A stretch of DNA of 64,000 nucleotides from DAIMZI01 sp036734025 (GCA_036734025.1 DAIMZI010000008.1:49085-113084), one strand, 5' to 3'. Numbered from the stretch's first letter, positions 40,000 through 48,779 are shown. Program-made: numbers and translations. Notes: generated by a model not told the origin, from the letters alone.

Positions 40000-41547
40000 T
40001 TGAACGCAGAGCGAATTGTCATTGTCGGCGCTGGCATAGCCGGTGTCGTCGCCGCGCTGGAACTGGCCTCACACGGAATGGATGTGACGGTGCTGGAGCG
40101 CGCGGCAAGGCCCGGCGGCAAGCTGAAAGAAGTGCAGATCGGCGAGGCCAGGCTGGATACCGGTCCGACGGTGTTCACCATGCGCGACACGTTCGAGCAA
40201 TTATTCGCGAGTGTCGGTGAAACGCTGGACGCTCATCTCACGCTGCGGCCGGCAGAACTCCTGGCGCGCAATTCCTGGGGGCCGCGCGCGCGGCTCGATC
40301 TGTTCGCCGATCCGGCAAACACGGCTGATGCCATCGGCCGGTTTTCCAGCCTGGGCGACGCCAAGCGCTATCTTGCCTTCTGCAACGAGGCGCGGCTTAT
40401 CTATCAGACGCTGGAAAACTCATTCATCCAGCAGCCGCGTCCCAGCCTGCCGGGCATGATCAGCCGCGTCGGCATCAACAATTTCTCCGATCTCTGGCGG
40501 CTGAACCCCTATGCCACGATGTGGAAGGCGCTGGGTCGGTATTTTCATGATCCGCGCTTGCGCCAGCTCTTTGGCCGGTTCGCCACCTATTGCGGATCCT
40601 CGCCGTTCGAGGCGCCGGCGACCCTCATGCTCGTCGCTCATGTCGAGCAATCCGGCGTGTGGCTGGTCGATGGCGGCATGCAGCGTCTGGTCGAGGCCGT
40701 GACGGGGCTGGCGGAAAGGCATGGCGCCGTGTTCCGCTACAACGCCCATGTCGAGCGCGTCGTGCTGGAAGACGGGCGCGTGAGCGCTGTGGTCTTGGAA
40801 GACGGCGACCGGATCGAGGCCGACGCCGTCATCGTCAACGCCGATTCAGGCGCGCTGGCTGCTGGTATGCTGGGCGAGGATATCGCCGCGGCTGCACCGC
40901 GCATTCCCGCCGGCAAACGCTCCTTGTCCGCCATGACCTGGGCGATGGTGGCGAGGGCCGAGGGATTTCCGCTGGTCCGGCACAACGTGTTCTTCTCGTC
41001 CGATTACACAGCCGAATTCGATGATATTTTCCGCCGCTCGCGCCTGCCGATGGAGCCGACGGTCTATATCTGCGCACAGGACCGCGCCGACCGCGAAGGC
41101 AGGGGCCAGCCGCCCTCGGGCCCGGAGCGGTTGCTATGCATCATCAACGCGCCGGCCATCGGCGATGTTCATCGGTTCACACAGGAGGAAATCGGGCAAT
41201 GCGAACAACGGGTATTTTCCCTGCTGGAACGCCAAGGCCTGCGCTTGCGGCGGCATCCGGACCAGACGCTGGTGTCCACGCCGACGGATTTCGAGCACCG
41301 ATTTCCGGGAACTGGCGGGGCGATCTATGGGGCGGCATCACACGGCTGGCGGGCGTCCTTCAATCGGCCCGGCTCCCAGACGAAGGTCCCGGGGCTCTAT
41401 TTGGCCGGGGGGAGCGTGCATCCTGGCCCGGGCGTGCCGATGGCAGCCTTGTCGGGCCGGGCAGCGGCAAGGAGCATCATCCTGAATTCGCTTTCCAGCG
41501 GCCCGTCCCGCCGGGGGGGTATGCCTGGTGGTACATCGACGCACTGA
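40000..41547 (+). CDS. crtD: Hydroxyneurosporene (1-HO-carotenoid 3,4-) desaturase
   Basis: 515-residue FAD-dependent desaturase of the phytoene-desaturase family. It has the dinucleotide fold IVIVGAGIAGVVAALELASHGMDVTVLE and the C-terminal YLAGGSVHPGPGVPMAALSGRAAA. I assign CrtD rather than CrtI because it is paired with crtC and opposite crtF, the standard spirilloxanthin arrangement. It starts with TTG at 40000. The last 15 or so residues (after AAARSII) look non-conserved and overlap crtC in another frame. Confidence 0.9.
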   Translation: MNAERIVIVGAGIAGVVAALELASHGMDVTVLERAARPGGKLKEVQIGEARLDTGPTVFTMRDTFEQLFASVGETLDAHLTLRPAELLARNSWGPRARLDLFADPANTADAIGRFSSLGDAKRYLAFCNEARLIYQTLENSFIQQPRPSLPGMISRVGINNFSDLWRLNPYATMWKALGRYFHDPRLRQLFGRFATYCGSSPFEAPATLMLVAHVEQSGVWLVDGGMQRLVEAVTGLAERHGAVFRYNAHVERVVLEDGRVSAVVLEDGDRIEADAVIVNADSGALAAGMLGEDIAAAAPRIPAGKRSLSAMTWAMVARAEGFPLVRHNVFFSSDYTAEFDDIFRRSRLPMEPTVYICAQDRADREGRGQPPSGPERLLCIINAPAIGDVHRFTQEEIGQCEQRVFSLLERQGLRLRRHPDQTLVSTPTDFEHRFPGTGGAIYGAASHGWRASFNRPGSQTKVPGLYLAGGSVHPGPGVPMAALSGRAAARSIILNSLSSGPSRRGGMPGGTSTH

Positions 41548-42401
41548 GCGATGACGGACAGCACGGGCTGACCATCATCGCGTTCATCGGCAGTGTCTTT
41601 TCCCCCTATTATGCATGGTCGGGGCGACGCGATCCGCTGGATCACTGCGCGCTGAACGTTGCGCTGTACGGCAAGGGCGGGCACAAATGGGCGATGACGG
41701 AGCGCGGCGCGGCGTCCGTCGAGCGCACGGGCAACTCCTTCACCATAGGGCGCAGCGGACTTGTCTGGGATGGCACGGCGCTGAACGTCGAAATCAACGA
41801 ACCCACGGTTCCCTTTCCCGGCCGCATCAAAGGCCGTGTACGGCTTCATCCAAGCGCCTTCACGAATGCGGCCATCGAGCTTGACGACCAGGCGCGGCAT
41901 TGCTGGTCGCCGATGGCCCCATTTTCGCGCGTTGAGGTCGAGCTTGAGCGACCCGGCCTGAACTGGAGCGGCCCAGCCTATCTGGATCACAATCGCGGGC
42001 AGGAGTCGTTGGAGGCGGGTTTCAAGCGGTGGGACTGGTCACGCGCCAGCCTGTCGGACGGCACCGCCGTGCTTTACGATGTGACGATGCGCTCAGGCGA
42101 GCGCCGCTCGCTCGGGCTGATGTTCGATCATTCCGGCCAGATGCACGACATGACGCCGCCGCAGAATCTGAAGCTGCCGCGGACCCGCTGGCTGGTGCCC
42201 AGGGCGACGCAGGCCGATGATGGTGATGCGCGGGTGCTCAAGACGCTGGAGGACACGCCGTTTTATGCGCGCTCGCTACTGTCCACCCGACTGTGGGGCA
42301 AATCGGCAACAGCCATGCACGAATCGTTGTGCCTCGACCGGTTCCGTTCGCCGATCGTCAAGCTGATGCTGCCATTCCGCATGCCGCGCCAGTTCTGGTA
42401 A
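41472..42401 (+). CDS. crtC: Hydroxyneurosporene synthase (carotenoid 1,2-hydratase)
   Basis: CrtC hydrates the psi-end of neurosporene or lycopene. Clear family blocks are PPGGYAWWYIDALSDDG, TIIAFIGSVFSPYYAWSGRRDP, KWAMTERG and GPAYLDHNRGQE. Homology begins near FAFQRPVPPGG (41487), inside the 3' end of crtD but in the -1 frame. I find no ATG, GTG or TTG in this frame between about 41400 and the conserved domain, so the start given is only the approximate edge of the coding signal. A run of seven G sits at 41513-41519. About 309 codons are supported. Confidence 0.85.
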   Translation, partial: EHHPEFAFQRPVPPGGYAWWYIDALSDDGQHGLTIIAFIGSVFSPYYAWSGRRDPLDHCALNVALYGKGGHKWAMTERGAASVERTGNSFTIGRSGLVWDGTALNVEINEPTVPFPGRIKGRVRLHPSAFTNAAIELDDQARHCWSPMAPFSRVEVELERPGLNWSGPAYLDHNRGQESLEAGFKRWDWSRASLSDGTAVLYDVTMRSGERRSLGLMFDHSGQMHDMTPPQNLKLPRTRWLVPRATQADDGDARVLKTLEDTPFYARSLLSTRLWGKSATAMHESLCLDRFRSPIVKLMLPFRMPRQFW

Positions 42402-42405
42402 GCCT

Positions 42406-42570
42406 TCAAGGCGTCTGGTCGTCGCGCTCGTCGGCATCGCGAGCGGGCGCCTGCCGGCTGCGACGTTTTTCGCGCTGAAGCGAGATCAGTTCCCACACGG
42501 CCACGCCCAGAACGAGGAAAAGAATGATCAGCCATTCGAACTGCACCAACAGGTTGCTTGCCAGCATCAT
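42406..42570 (-). CDS. Small single-span membrane protein
   Basis: 54-residue ORF starting MM. It has one hydrophobic helix (WLIILFLVLGVAVWELISL, about residues 13-31), then a basic stretch (QREKRRSRQ) and an acidic tail ending DERDDQTP. A GGAAAG site lies seven bases upstream and the ORF starts 24 bases after the DUF3422 stop, so it is probably the last gene of that operon. Function is unknown. Evidence is the ribosome site, the spacing and the membrane-protein composition. Confidence 0.62.
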   Translation of the reverse strand: MMLASNLLVQFEWLIILFLVLGVAVWELISLQREKRRSRQAPARDADERDDQTP

Positions 42571-42594
42571 GACGTTTCTTTCCTGCCGAGCCGG

Positions 42595-43908
42595 TCAATC
42601 ATCGCCGAGCTTCTCCCCTGGACTGGTCAGCACCTTTCTGGCGCGGCGCACTGCAAGCGCGATAACAAGCGCGACGACGGGAATGCTGATTGCCGTTATG
42701 AGATCGGGATTGGAGATCGTCCCCGCCCGTTCCGCACCCTTTGCGGCATAACCGACAAGACTGACGATGTAATAAGTGATGGCTGCCACCGACAGGCCTT
42801 CGACCGTCTGTTGCAGACGCAGCGACAGCTTGGCGCGTCGGTCCATAGATTCGAGCAGCGCCTGGTTTTGCGTCTGCCGTGCAATGTCCACCCGCGTTGA
42901 CAATAATTGCGTGGCGCGCCCGACCCGCTCGGCCAGCGAGGCCTGACGCCGCGCCGTGGCTTCACAGGTGCTCATTGCCGGGGCCAGCCGGCGCTCGATG
43001 AATTCACTGAAGGTCTGGAGGCCGGCAATGCGCTCTTCACGCAATTCGCGAATGCGGCTGCGCACGATACTGTAATAGGCCGCCGAGGCGCTGAAGCGAT
43101 AATCATTGTCGGAATGGCGGCTGCTGATCTCCGCCTGAAGCTTGGTCAGCCGATCGAGCATTTCCGGCTCATCGACGCCTGATGCCGCCGTCATTGCCGT
43201 GGTGATCTCGACCAGACGCTTTTCCGAATCGCTCAGATGGGGCGCGAGCTGGCGCGCCAGCGGAAAAGCCAGCAGCGAAAGCATCCGGTAACTGTCGATC
43301 TCAAGCAGCCGCTGCACCGTTCGCCCGGCCTGGCGTTGGGTCAGGCCGTGATCCTCCATATAGATGCGGCTGAAGCCATCGGCCTGAATGCGAAAGTCGG
43401 TGAATGCCTTGCCCACGCCGCCGGCGACCTGCGAGCCCACAAGCCCGGAGCGATTGAAGAACTCGCGCGAAAGCTCGTCGGGATCGACCGGCTCGGGGCC
43501 AGGCTTGGCAAAAACCACATGGGTGGCGACCAATGTCTCACCATCAAGCGCGGCGAGAAAGTCGGCCGGCACCACCGAGACCGCCGGTTCTGCGAAAGGC
43601 CGGCTTTCCGCGCCATCGACGATGAACTTGTAACGCATGAACTCGGTGTGGCGCTCCCACTTGATGCGCATGAAGCCCAGATTGGCGCTGTAGTGGCTGG
43701 AGTGCATATCGGGAAGCGGCGCGCCATGCGCCCTTGCCAGTTCCAGCAATGCCTGCTGGTTCCTCTCGCCCTGTTCCTTGTCGATGAATATTGCCAGATA
43801 GGAAAGCCGCAGGGGCGCCGTCAGCTCTTCGGGCGGCCGAGCGTGAACCTCGTTGTTCAGAGGGATGCGCAGCGGATGGTCGTGAGGAAGACGCTCGGCT
43901 ACCGGCAT
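42595..43908 (-). CDS. DUF3422 family membrane protein
   Basis: 437-residue protein matching my memory of the DUF3422 family: N-terminal LPHDHPLRIPLNNEVHARPPEEL and HYSANLGFMRIKWERHTEF. A long helical/coiled-coil middle follows (about residues 215-370) and then two C-terminal membrane spans (SVAAITYYIVSLVGYAA and AISIPVVALVIALAV). No enzymatic motif is seen. It stands 53 bases downstream of bchO, within the photosynthesis cluster. No role in photosynthesis is established. Confidence 0.82.
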   Translation of the reverse strand: MPVAERLPHDHPLRIPLNNEVHARPPEELTAPLRLSYLAIFIDKEQGERNQQALLELARAHGAPLPDMHSSHYSANLGFMRIKWERHTEFMRYKFIVDGAESRPFAEPAVSVVPADFLAALDGETLVATHVVFAKPGPEPVDPDELSREFFNRSGLVGSQVAGGVGKAFTDFRIQADGFSRIYMEDHGLTQRQAGRTVQRLLEIDSYRMLSLLAFPLARQLAPHLSDSEKRLVEITTAMTAASGVDEPEMLDRLTKLQAEISSRHSDNDYRFSASAAYYSIVRSRIRELREERIAGLQTFSEFIERRLAPAMSTCEATARRQASLAERVGRATQLLSTRVDIARQTQNQALLESMDRRAKLSLRLQQTVEGLSVAAITYYIVSLVGYAAKGAERAGTISNPDLITAISIPVVALVIALAVRRARKVLTSPGEKLGDD

Positions 43909-43961
43909 GTCGGCAGACCCTTCTGTGAATTATCTCGCGCTTTGCCCGGCGCTCACGGCTG

Positions 43962-44897
43962 TCATGCCATCATGCCCCGCTCGGTTGCCGCCGCGAGAAT
44001 GACCTCGGCGATACGTTCGGGATCCTCTTCGTGAGCTAGATGCCCCAGTCCGCGCAGGAAGACAAGTTTGGCGTTCGGCAGCAGATCGGCGGCGCTGATC
44101 GCCGTGGAGGGGCGCACGGACAGGTCATTGTCGGCGGTCACCAGCACTGTTGGCACGCTGATGCGCGCCATGCCCCGCCGGAGCGGGTCGAGGTCCCAAT
44201 TCGCCATCATGCTCAGCGCACCGAAGACGTGGGCCGGCTTGGTGAACAGCATCTGATACCTGTCTAGCGACCGGGCGTCGATGTCCGAGCCCGTGCCCTT
44301 GATGAGCCGCTCCACGCGGTCGCGATCGGCGGCGCGTCCGGCGAAAGCGCGGGGCACCATCGGGTTGAGCATGAGGACCCTGGCGATCGGCGGGAAAATG
44401 TGCCGCGCAAACCCGCCGAAGGGCATGAGCGCGCCGTTCAGGCTGACCAGCAAATCGGGTGCAAGCGTGCCGTCGAGCACCATCTGCATCAGTATCGCCG
44501 CGCCGGCGGAATGCCCGATGGCAAGCACGGGTCGCTCATCCAGAACGCTCAACAGCTCGGCATGGTGGCGGGCCATTGCCGGCAGCGACATCTGACTGGC
44601 AGCGGGCGCACCGGTGAAACCGTGCCCGGGCATGTCCGGTGCGATGACCTTGAACTGCCTCGCCAGAAGCGGCGCGAGCGCGGCCCATGAATGGGTGGAT
44701 GCACCCGTCCCATGGAGCAGCAGGGCCGGCGGCCCCTCGCCTATGATCTGCACATGCCAGTGCAGCCCGCCGGCATCGACGAAGCGGCTGGCATCGCGGT
44801 TGGGCCAGTCTGCCCCGTCAACACTCCAGACCGGTCGATCGCCCTCGCTGGCCGCACCACTGCGCCGCCGCGCCATTTCCATGTCCACGTTCGTCAT
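43962..44897 (-). CDS. bchO: BchO, alpha/beta hydrolase of the Mg-chelatase locus
   Basis: 311-residue alpha/beta hydrolase with nucleophile elbow GHSAG, oxyanion HGTG and a C-terminal catalytic His in GLGHLAHEEDP. WPNRDASRFVDAGGLHWHVQ is typical of BchO, a putative magnesium chelatase accessory protein found with bchI and bchD. Its reaction is not known. Here tspO is inserted between bchD and bchO. The start is the first of three nearby in-frame ATGs. Confidence 0.88.
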   Translation of the reverse strand: MTNVDMEMARRRSGAASEGDRPVWSVDGADWPNRDASRFVDAGGLHWHVQIIGEGPPALLLHGTGASTHSWAALAPLLARQFKVIAPDMPGHGFTGAPAASQMSLPAMARHHAELLSVLDERPVLAIGHSAGAAILMQMVLDGTLAPDLLVSLNGALMPFGGFARHIFPPIARVLMLNPMVPRAFAGRAADRDRVERLIKGTGSDIDARSLDRYQMLFTKPAHVFGALSMMANWDLDPLRRGMARISVPTVLVTADNDLSVRPSTAISAADLLPNAKLVFLRGLGHLAHEEDPERIAEVILAAATERGMMA

Positions 44898-44909
44898 GCC
44901 CGGACCACA

Positions 44910-45359
44910 TTATGCATTGAGCCGCCAGACGCTGTAATTGAGCGCGCCGGCAAAGCTGACCCAGACGAGATATGGTGCGAAAAGCAGCGCCGCCAGCGGC
45001 GAGACCGGCCAGGCCAGCAAGATGAACCCGGCGATCGACAACCACATGAGCACCAGATCGGCAAAGGCGCGGCCCATCTCGCGCCGCCCGAAGAACAACC
45101 ACGACCAGGCCGCGTTGGTCACCAGCTGGATGCCCCAGAAACCGAGCGCGGGATGCAGCGGATCGACTTTCCATACCAGCCAGCCGGCAACCGCGATCAT
45201 CAGGTAGAGCACAGCCCAGGCAATGGGAAAGAGCCAGTCAGGCGGGGTCCATGATGGTTTGCGCAGGCGCTCATACCATTCGCCGGGCGTGAAGATTGCG
45301 CCGGTGGAAGCGGCAGCGAGCACCAGCAGTGCAAACGCCCCAAGGGCTGCATAAGACAC
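44910..45359 (-). CDS. tspO: TspO/MBR-family tryptophan-rich sensory protein
   Basis: 149-residue five-helix membrane protein. Diagnostic segments are WYERLRKPSWTPPDWLFPIAW, AVLYLMIAVAGWLVW and NAAWSWLFFGRREMG, with the final WVSFAGALNYSVWRLN. TspO binds porphyrins and in Rhodobacter sphaeroides lowers expression of photosynthesis genes in oxygen. It starts with GTG at 45359 behind GAGG. It is followed 12 bases later by bchO. Confidence 0.93.
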   Translation of the reverse strand: MSYAALGAFALLVLAAASTGAIFTPGEWYERLRKPSWTPPDWLFPIAWAVLYLMIAVAGWLVWKVDPLHPALGFWGIQLVTNAAWSWLFFGRREMGRAFADLVLMWLSIAGFILLAWPVSPLAALLFAPYLVWVSFAGALNYSVWRLNA

Positions 45360-45480
45360 GATTTACCTCGGTGATTGCAGGCCGCGTGCAACGAAGCGCG
45401 GATCGTTGCCCGCATGCCAGTTATTGCCCAATGACTTTGTCAGCGCAGCAAGGGCCTTCTCGCACTTGCCGCATGCGATC

Positions 45481-45585
45481 TAGAGCGCGTTCAAAGAAAC
45501 CGGAGTCAATGAACGCACTCTAAGTTCTTGTTCCGTCGCACTTTCGAGGCGCATGACCAATTCCCGCCTTTGCTGAAAGTCTAGG
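45481..45585. repeat. REP-like dispersed element or terminator between bchD and tspO
   Basis: AGAGCGCGTTCA (45482-45493) and TGAACGCACTCT (45510-45521) form a 12-bp stem with one mismatch. The following CTAAGTTCTTGTTCCGTCGCA resembles, from memory, a very common intergenic repeat of alphaproteobacterial genomes. It may also end the bchD transcript; there is no T-run. Confidence 0.5.
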
Positions 45586-47440
45586 TGCCACGCACCGACG
45601 ATATCACTCGCACAGCTTGCGACAGGTCCGCAGCATTTGCAAACGGCAGCGGCAGGTAATTGGCGTTCATCGCCGCGGCCAGTTGCCGGCCGGCATCTCC
45701 CGCGCGCGGCGACACGTCAATCAATACGGCGAGATGCGCGGATTGGTGCACCATGCGTGCGGCGGCTGCGGCGTCTTCGCCGGCCTGGGCGCGTCCGCCC
45801 GTCCCATCGCGCGCGACGTTGGCGCGGCCGTCGGTCAGCAGCACCAGGATCGGCGTCTGCCCCTTGCGCTGCACGCTTTCAGCAAGCCGCAGCCCCTCGT
45901 CGAGCCCGGCAGCCAGCGGCGTACCGCCTCCGCCGGGCAAGCCGGCCAGACTGCGCTTGGCCCGTGTCAGCGAGCGTGTCGGCGGCAGCAACATTTCGGC
46001 GCCGCGGCCGCGGAAGGCAATCATGGCCACCTGATCGCGGCGCACATAGCAATCGGCCAGCAGCAGTTCCACCGCGCCCTTGGCCTCCGCCAGACGGTTC
46101 AGCGCGGTCGATCCCGAGGCATCGACGATGAATATCGTCACCGTTTCGGTCCGCTGCTTGAAGCGGCTTATGCGGAAATCTTCCGGCTGGACGATTATGC
46201 CGCTGCGGCCACGCCGGGTCATGCGCGCTTCGCGTCTGCGCAGCTTCTGCCAAGGCGCGGCGGCGCGCAGGGTCTCTATGATGCTGAGCCGCGCGCCGGA
46301 ACGCGGCGCACCGATGCGCACGCCAGCCGGGCGGCCGCGCTTGAGCGAGGTTTGCGGCGCGCCGGCCTGTCCCGCATTGGCCGGCGTCATCGCGCTTGCG
46401 CCTGATGCCAGCAACCTGTCGAGCAGGCCCTTGGGGATGGCCGCCTTCGCCGCAGCCAGCAGGATGTCACGGTCAGACAGATCCTGCTCGGTGGGCGGCT
46501 CAGCCTGGTCGTCATCCTGATCATCAGGCGGCGGGGGAGGCTGCGTTTCAGGCTCATCTGATGGCAACTGCGTGGCGCGAGGACCAAGCACAAGGCGCGC
46601 CGCGATCATGAGATCGTCCTGTTCCACCCGCCCCACTGCGCGCCAGGCCGCATGTGCGCGCGCCGCGCGAAGCGCCAGCAGGGACGCCCGCAGCGAGACG
46701 ATGCCCAGCGACAGCGCCAATTCGCAAAGCGCCTGTGCCGCGTCGGCGCCGGCTTCGGTCTGCTCCAGCCGCAAACGGGCCGCCGGCAGCATGGCGGCAT
46801 CATGGTCGAACGATATCGCCTCGCGAAGGCTTGTACTCTCGAGGTTCAGGTGAAAGGCGAGCCGGTCGGTCAGCGCGCGCGGCGGCGGTTCTTCATCCTG
46901 GGCGCTTTCGTCATAGGCGATGATCCCAAACCGTGAACGCGAGCGCGAACCCAGCCCGTCGCGCTCCATCGCCACTTCGCCCGTATCCAGAACACGCGCC
47001 AGCCGCGCCGCCACCGCTCCCGGCAGGCGCTCAGCCATTGGCACGAACAGGATGCCACCATCGGTTTCCGCCAGCAGGCCGCGATCTGCGACCGGGCGGC
47101 CGGCGCGGAGCGTGGCCGCTATGTCGAGGCCCCCCAGCAGCCGATCATCGGCGATGCCATTGGGAAGCCGGCGCAGGGGCATGTCGCCTGGCAGAAGCCT
47201 GGTGAACTGATCCTGCCAGATCTCACGCACCGGCCCGGCCCGCGCGCGCAGACTTATGCCGCCAAGCCCGACGGGATCGACCGCGAGCAGCAACGCCGCG
47301 AGTGCGGCATCGGCCCATGCGTCCGGCAGGCCGACTTGCACGGGCATTTCCGGCTGACTGGTGGCTGGATCGGCGGCGCGCCGTTCGCTATCCGGGCGCA
47401 CAAGACCCGCGCCAGATACATGCACGCCCGCATTGCTCAT
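45581..47440 (-). CDS. bchD: Magnesium chelatase subunit D
   Basis: 619-residue regulatory subunit of Mg-protoporphyrin chelatase. It has an N-terminal degenerate AAA domain, then a Pro/Asp-rich linker (PPPPPDDQDDDQAEPP) around residue 305, and a C-terminal von Willebrand A domain with MIDAS motif DASGS and GGGGTPLAAGLDEGL. Its start overlaps the bchI stop by four bases. It forms the ID motor with BchI, which acts on BchH. Confidence 0.96.
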   Translation of the reverse strand: MSNAGVHVSGAGLVRPDSERRAADPATSQPEMPVQVGLPDAWADAALAALLLAVDPVGLGGISLRARAGPVREIWQDQFTRLLPGDMPLRRLPNGIADDRLLGGLDIAATLRAGRPVADRGLLAETDGGILFVPMAERLPGAVAARLARVLDTGEVAMERDGLGSRSRSRFGIIAYDESAQDEEPPPRALTDRLAFHLNLESTSLREAISFDHDAAMLPAARLRLEQTEAGADAAQALCELALSLGIVSLRASLLALRAARAHAAWRAVGRVEQDDLMIAARLVLGPRATQLPSDEPETQPPPPPDDQDDDQAEPPTEQDLSDRDILLAAAKAAIPKGLLDRLLASGASAMTPANAGQAGAPQTSLKRGRPAGVRIGAPRSGARLSIIETLRAAAPWQKLRRREARMTRRGRSGIIVQPEDFRISRFKQRTETVTIFIVDASGSTALNRLAEAKGAVELLLADCYVRRDQVAMIAFRGRGAEMLLPPTRSLTRAKRSLAGLPGGGGTPLAAGLDEGLRLAESVQRKGQTPILVLLTDGRANVARDGTGGRAQAGEDAAAAARMVHQSAHLAVLIDVSPRAGDAGRQLAAAMNANYLPLPFANAADLSQAVRVISSVRGT

Positions 47441-48543
47441 GAGCGCGCGGCCCCGGACACGGCTTTCTCGGCCGCACGTTTGCCTGACTTCGGGGCGGCG
47501 GCGGGTTGCACCTTTTCAGGACCGAACAGCTCTTCCAGGGCGCGCTCCACGCGCACGCCCGAGCCGGCTTCATCGAGCGGGTCACGCCGCAGACGATGGC
47601 GCAACGCCGATATGGCAATGCGCCGCAAATGCGACAGACCGGTTGCTTTGCCACCTTCAAGCGCAGCCAGAGCGCGCGCCGCACGGATCAACGTCAATTC
47701 GCCGCGCAGCCCGTCGGTGCCCAGGCTGAGGCACAGGGCCGCCGCCTTCTCCACGACCTCATCGCCAAGCGTCACGCTGGCAATACGCGCCTTTGCTTCG
47801 ACCAGGCGCGCGCGCAGACGTTCTTCTTCGGCATGCCATTTCTTGATGAAGGCATCGGGGCCGCGTTCGAATTCATCCCGGCGGCGGATCACCTCGACCC
47901 GCGAGGCGACATCGCGCGGCGTCGCGACATCGACGAACAGACCAAACCGGTCAAGAAGCTGAGGTCGCAATTCGCCTTCCTCGGGATTGCCGCTGCCGAC
48001 CAGGACGAAGCGCGCCGGATGGCGCACGCTCAGCCCTTCGCGCTCGACGATATTCTCTCCCGTGGCGGCGACATCGAGCAGCAGATCGACGAGATGGTCT
48101 TCCAGCAGATTGGCTTCGTCGATGTAAAGAAAGCCGCGATTGGCGCGCGCCAGAAGCCCCGGCTCGAACGATTTCTCGCCCTTGCTGAGCGCGCGTTCCA
48201 GATCGAGCGCGCCGACGATGCGATCCTCGGTTGCGCCCAGAGGCAGGTCGACGACCGGCACAGGCCGGCTGATCGCGGTCGCGGCGCGGCGCGGACCGGT
48301 GGTTCCCGGACACGCGCCGGGGACATTGCAGGGGGCTTTGGGATCACAGCCATAGGGGCAATCGGCAACGATGTCGATGGGCGGGAGCAAGGCGGCAAGA
48401 GCACGCACGGCGGTTGACTTTCCGGTGCCGCGCTCGCCGAACACCAGCACGCCGCCAATGCTCGCATCGACGGCGGCGATCATCAGCGCCTGTTTCATCT
48501 CGTCCTGACCGACGATAGCGGAGAAAGGATAAACCGGCGCCAT
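47437..48543 (-). CDS. bchI: Magnesium chelatase ATPase subunit I
   Basis: 368-residue AAA+ ATPase starting MAPVYPFSAIVGQDEMKQAL. Walker A is FGERGTGKSTAVRAL; the Walker B region reads GFLYIDEANLLEDHLVDLLLD. The cysteine-containing insert (DCPYGCDPKAPC) is typical of BchI. With BchD it drives Mg insertion into protoporphyrin IX by BchH. A 236-base gap separates it from hemA, with no clear terminator or PpsR site found. Confidence 0.96.
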   Translation of the reverse strand: MAPVYPFSAIVGQDEMKQALMIAAVDASIGGVLVFGERGTGKSTAVRALAALLPPIDIVADCPYGCDPKAPCNVPGACPGTTGPRRAATAISRPVPVVDLPLGATEDRIVGALDLERALSKGEKSFEPGLLARANRGFLYIDEANLLEDHLVDLLLDVAATGENIVEREGLSVRHPARFVLVGSGNPEEGELRPQLLDRFGLFVDVATPRDVASRVEVIRRRDEFERGPDAFIKKWHAEEERLRARLVEAKARIASVTLGDEVVEKAAALCLSLGTDGLRGELTLIRAARALAALEGGKATGLSHLRRIAISALRHRLRRDPLDEAGSGVRVERALEELFGPEKVQPAAAPKSGKRAAEKAVSGAARS

Positions 48544-48779
48544 GGCTGAACCCGTTAAAATGTCATCTGCATTGAAAGCCGCATTGTCCGGGCGCCCGAG
48601 GCCGAAAGGGCCGCGCCCCTGGCATCCAGTTCGCGCCGTGCGGGCGGCCGCGCCCGTCTGGCGACCGCCTCTCGTTGTTGCATGAAGCGGCGCGCAATAT
48701 CCAGAGTTGATTGGTCACGACGCTCCCGCCCTTCCCGGCGAAGGACGCAAGCCCGCCCGTCATCACATCGGCAACGCCG

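Noticed and set aside
41136..41470. Upstream extension of the crtC frame back to an ATG at 41136
   Set aside because: This part is the +/-1 frame reading of crtD coding sequence and shows no CrtC conservation; the ATG has no convincing ribosome site.
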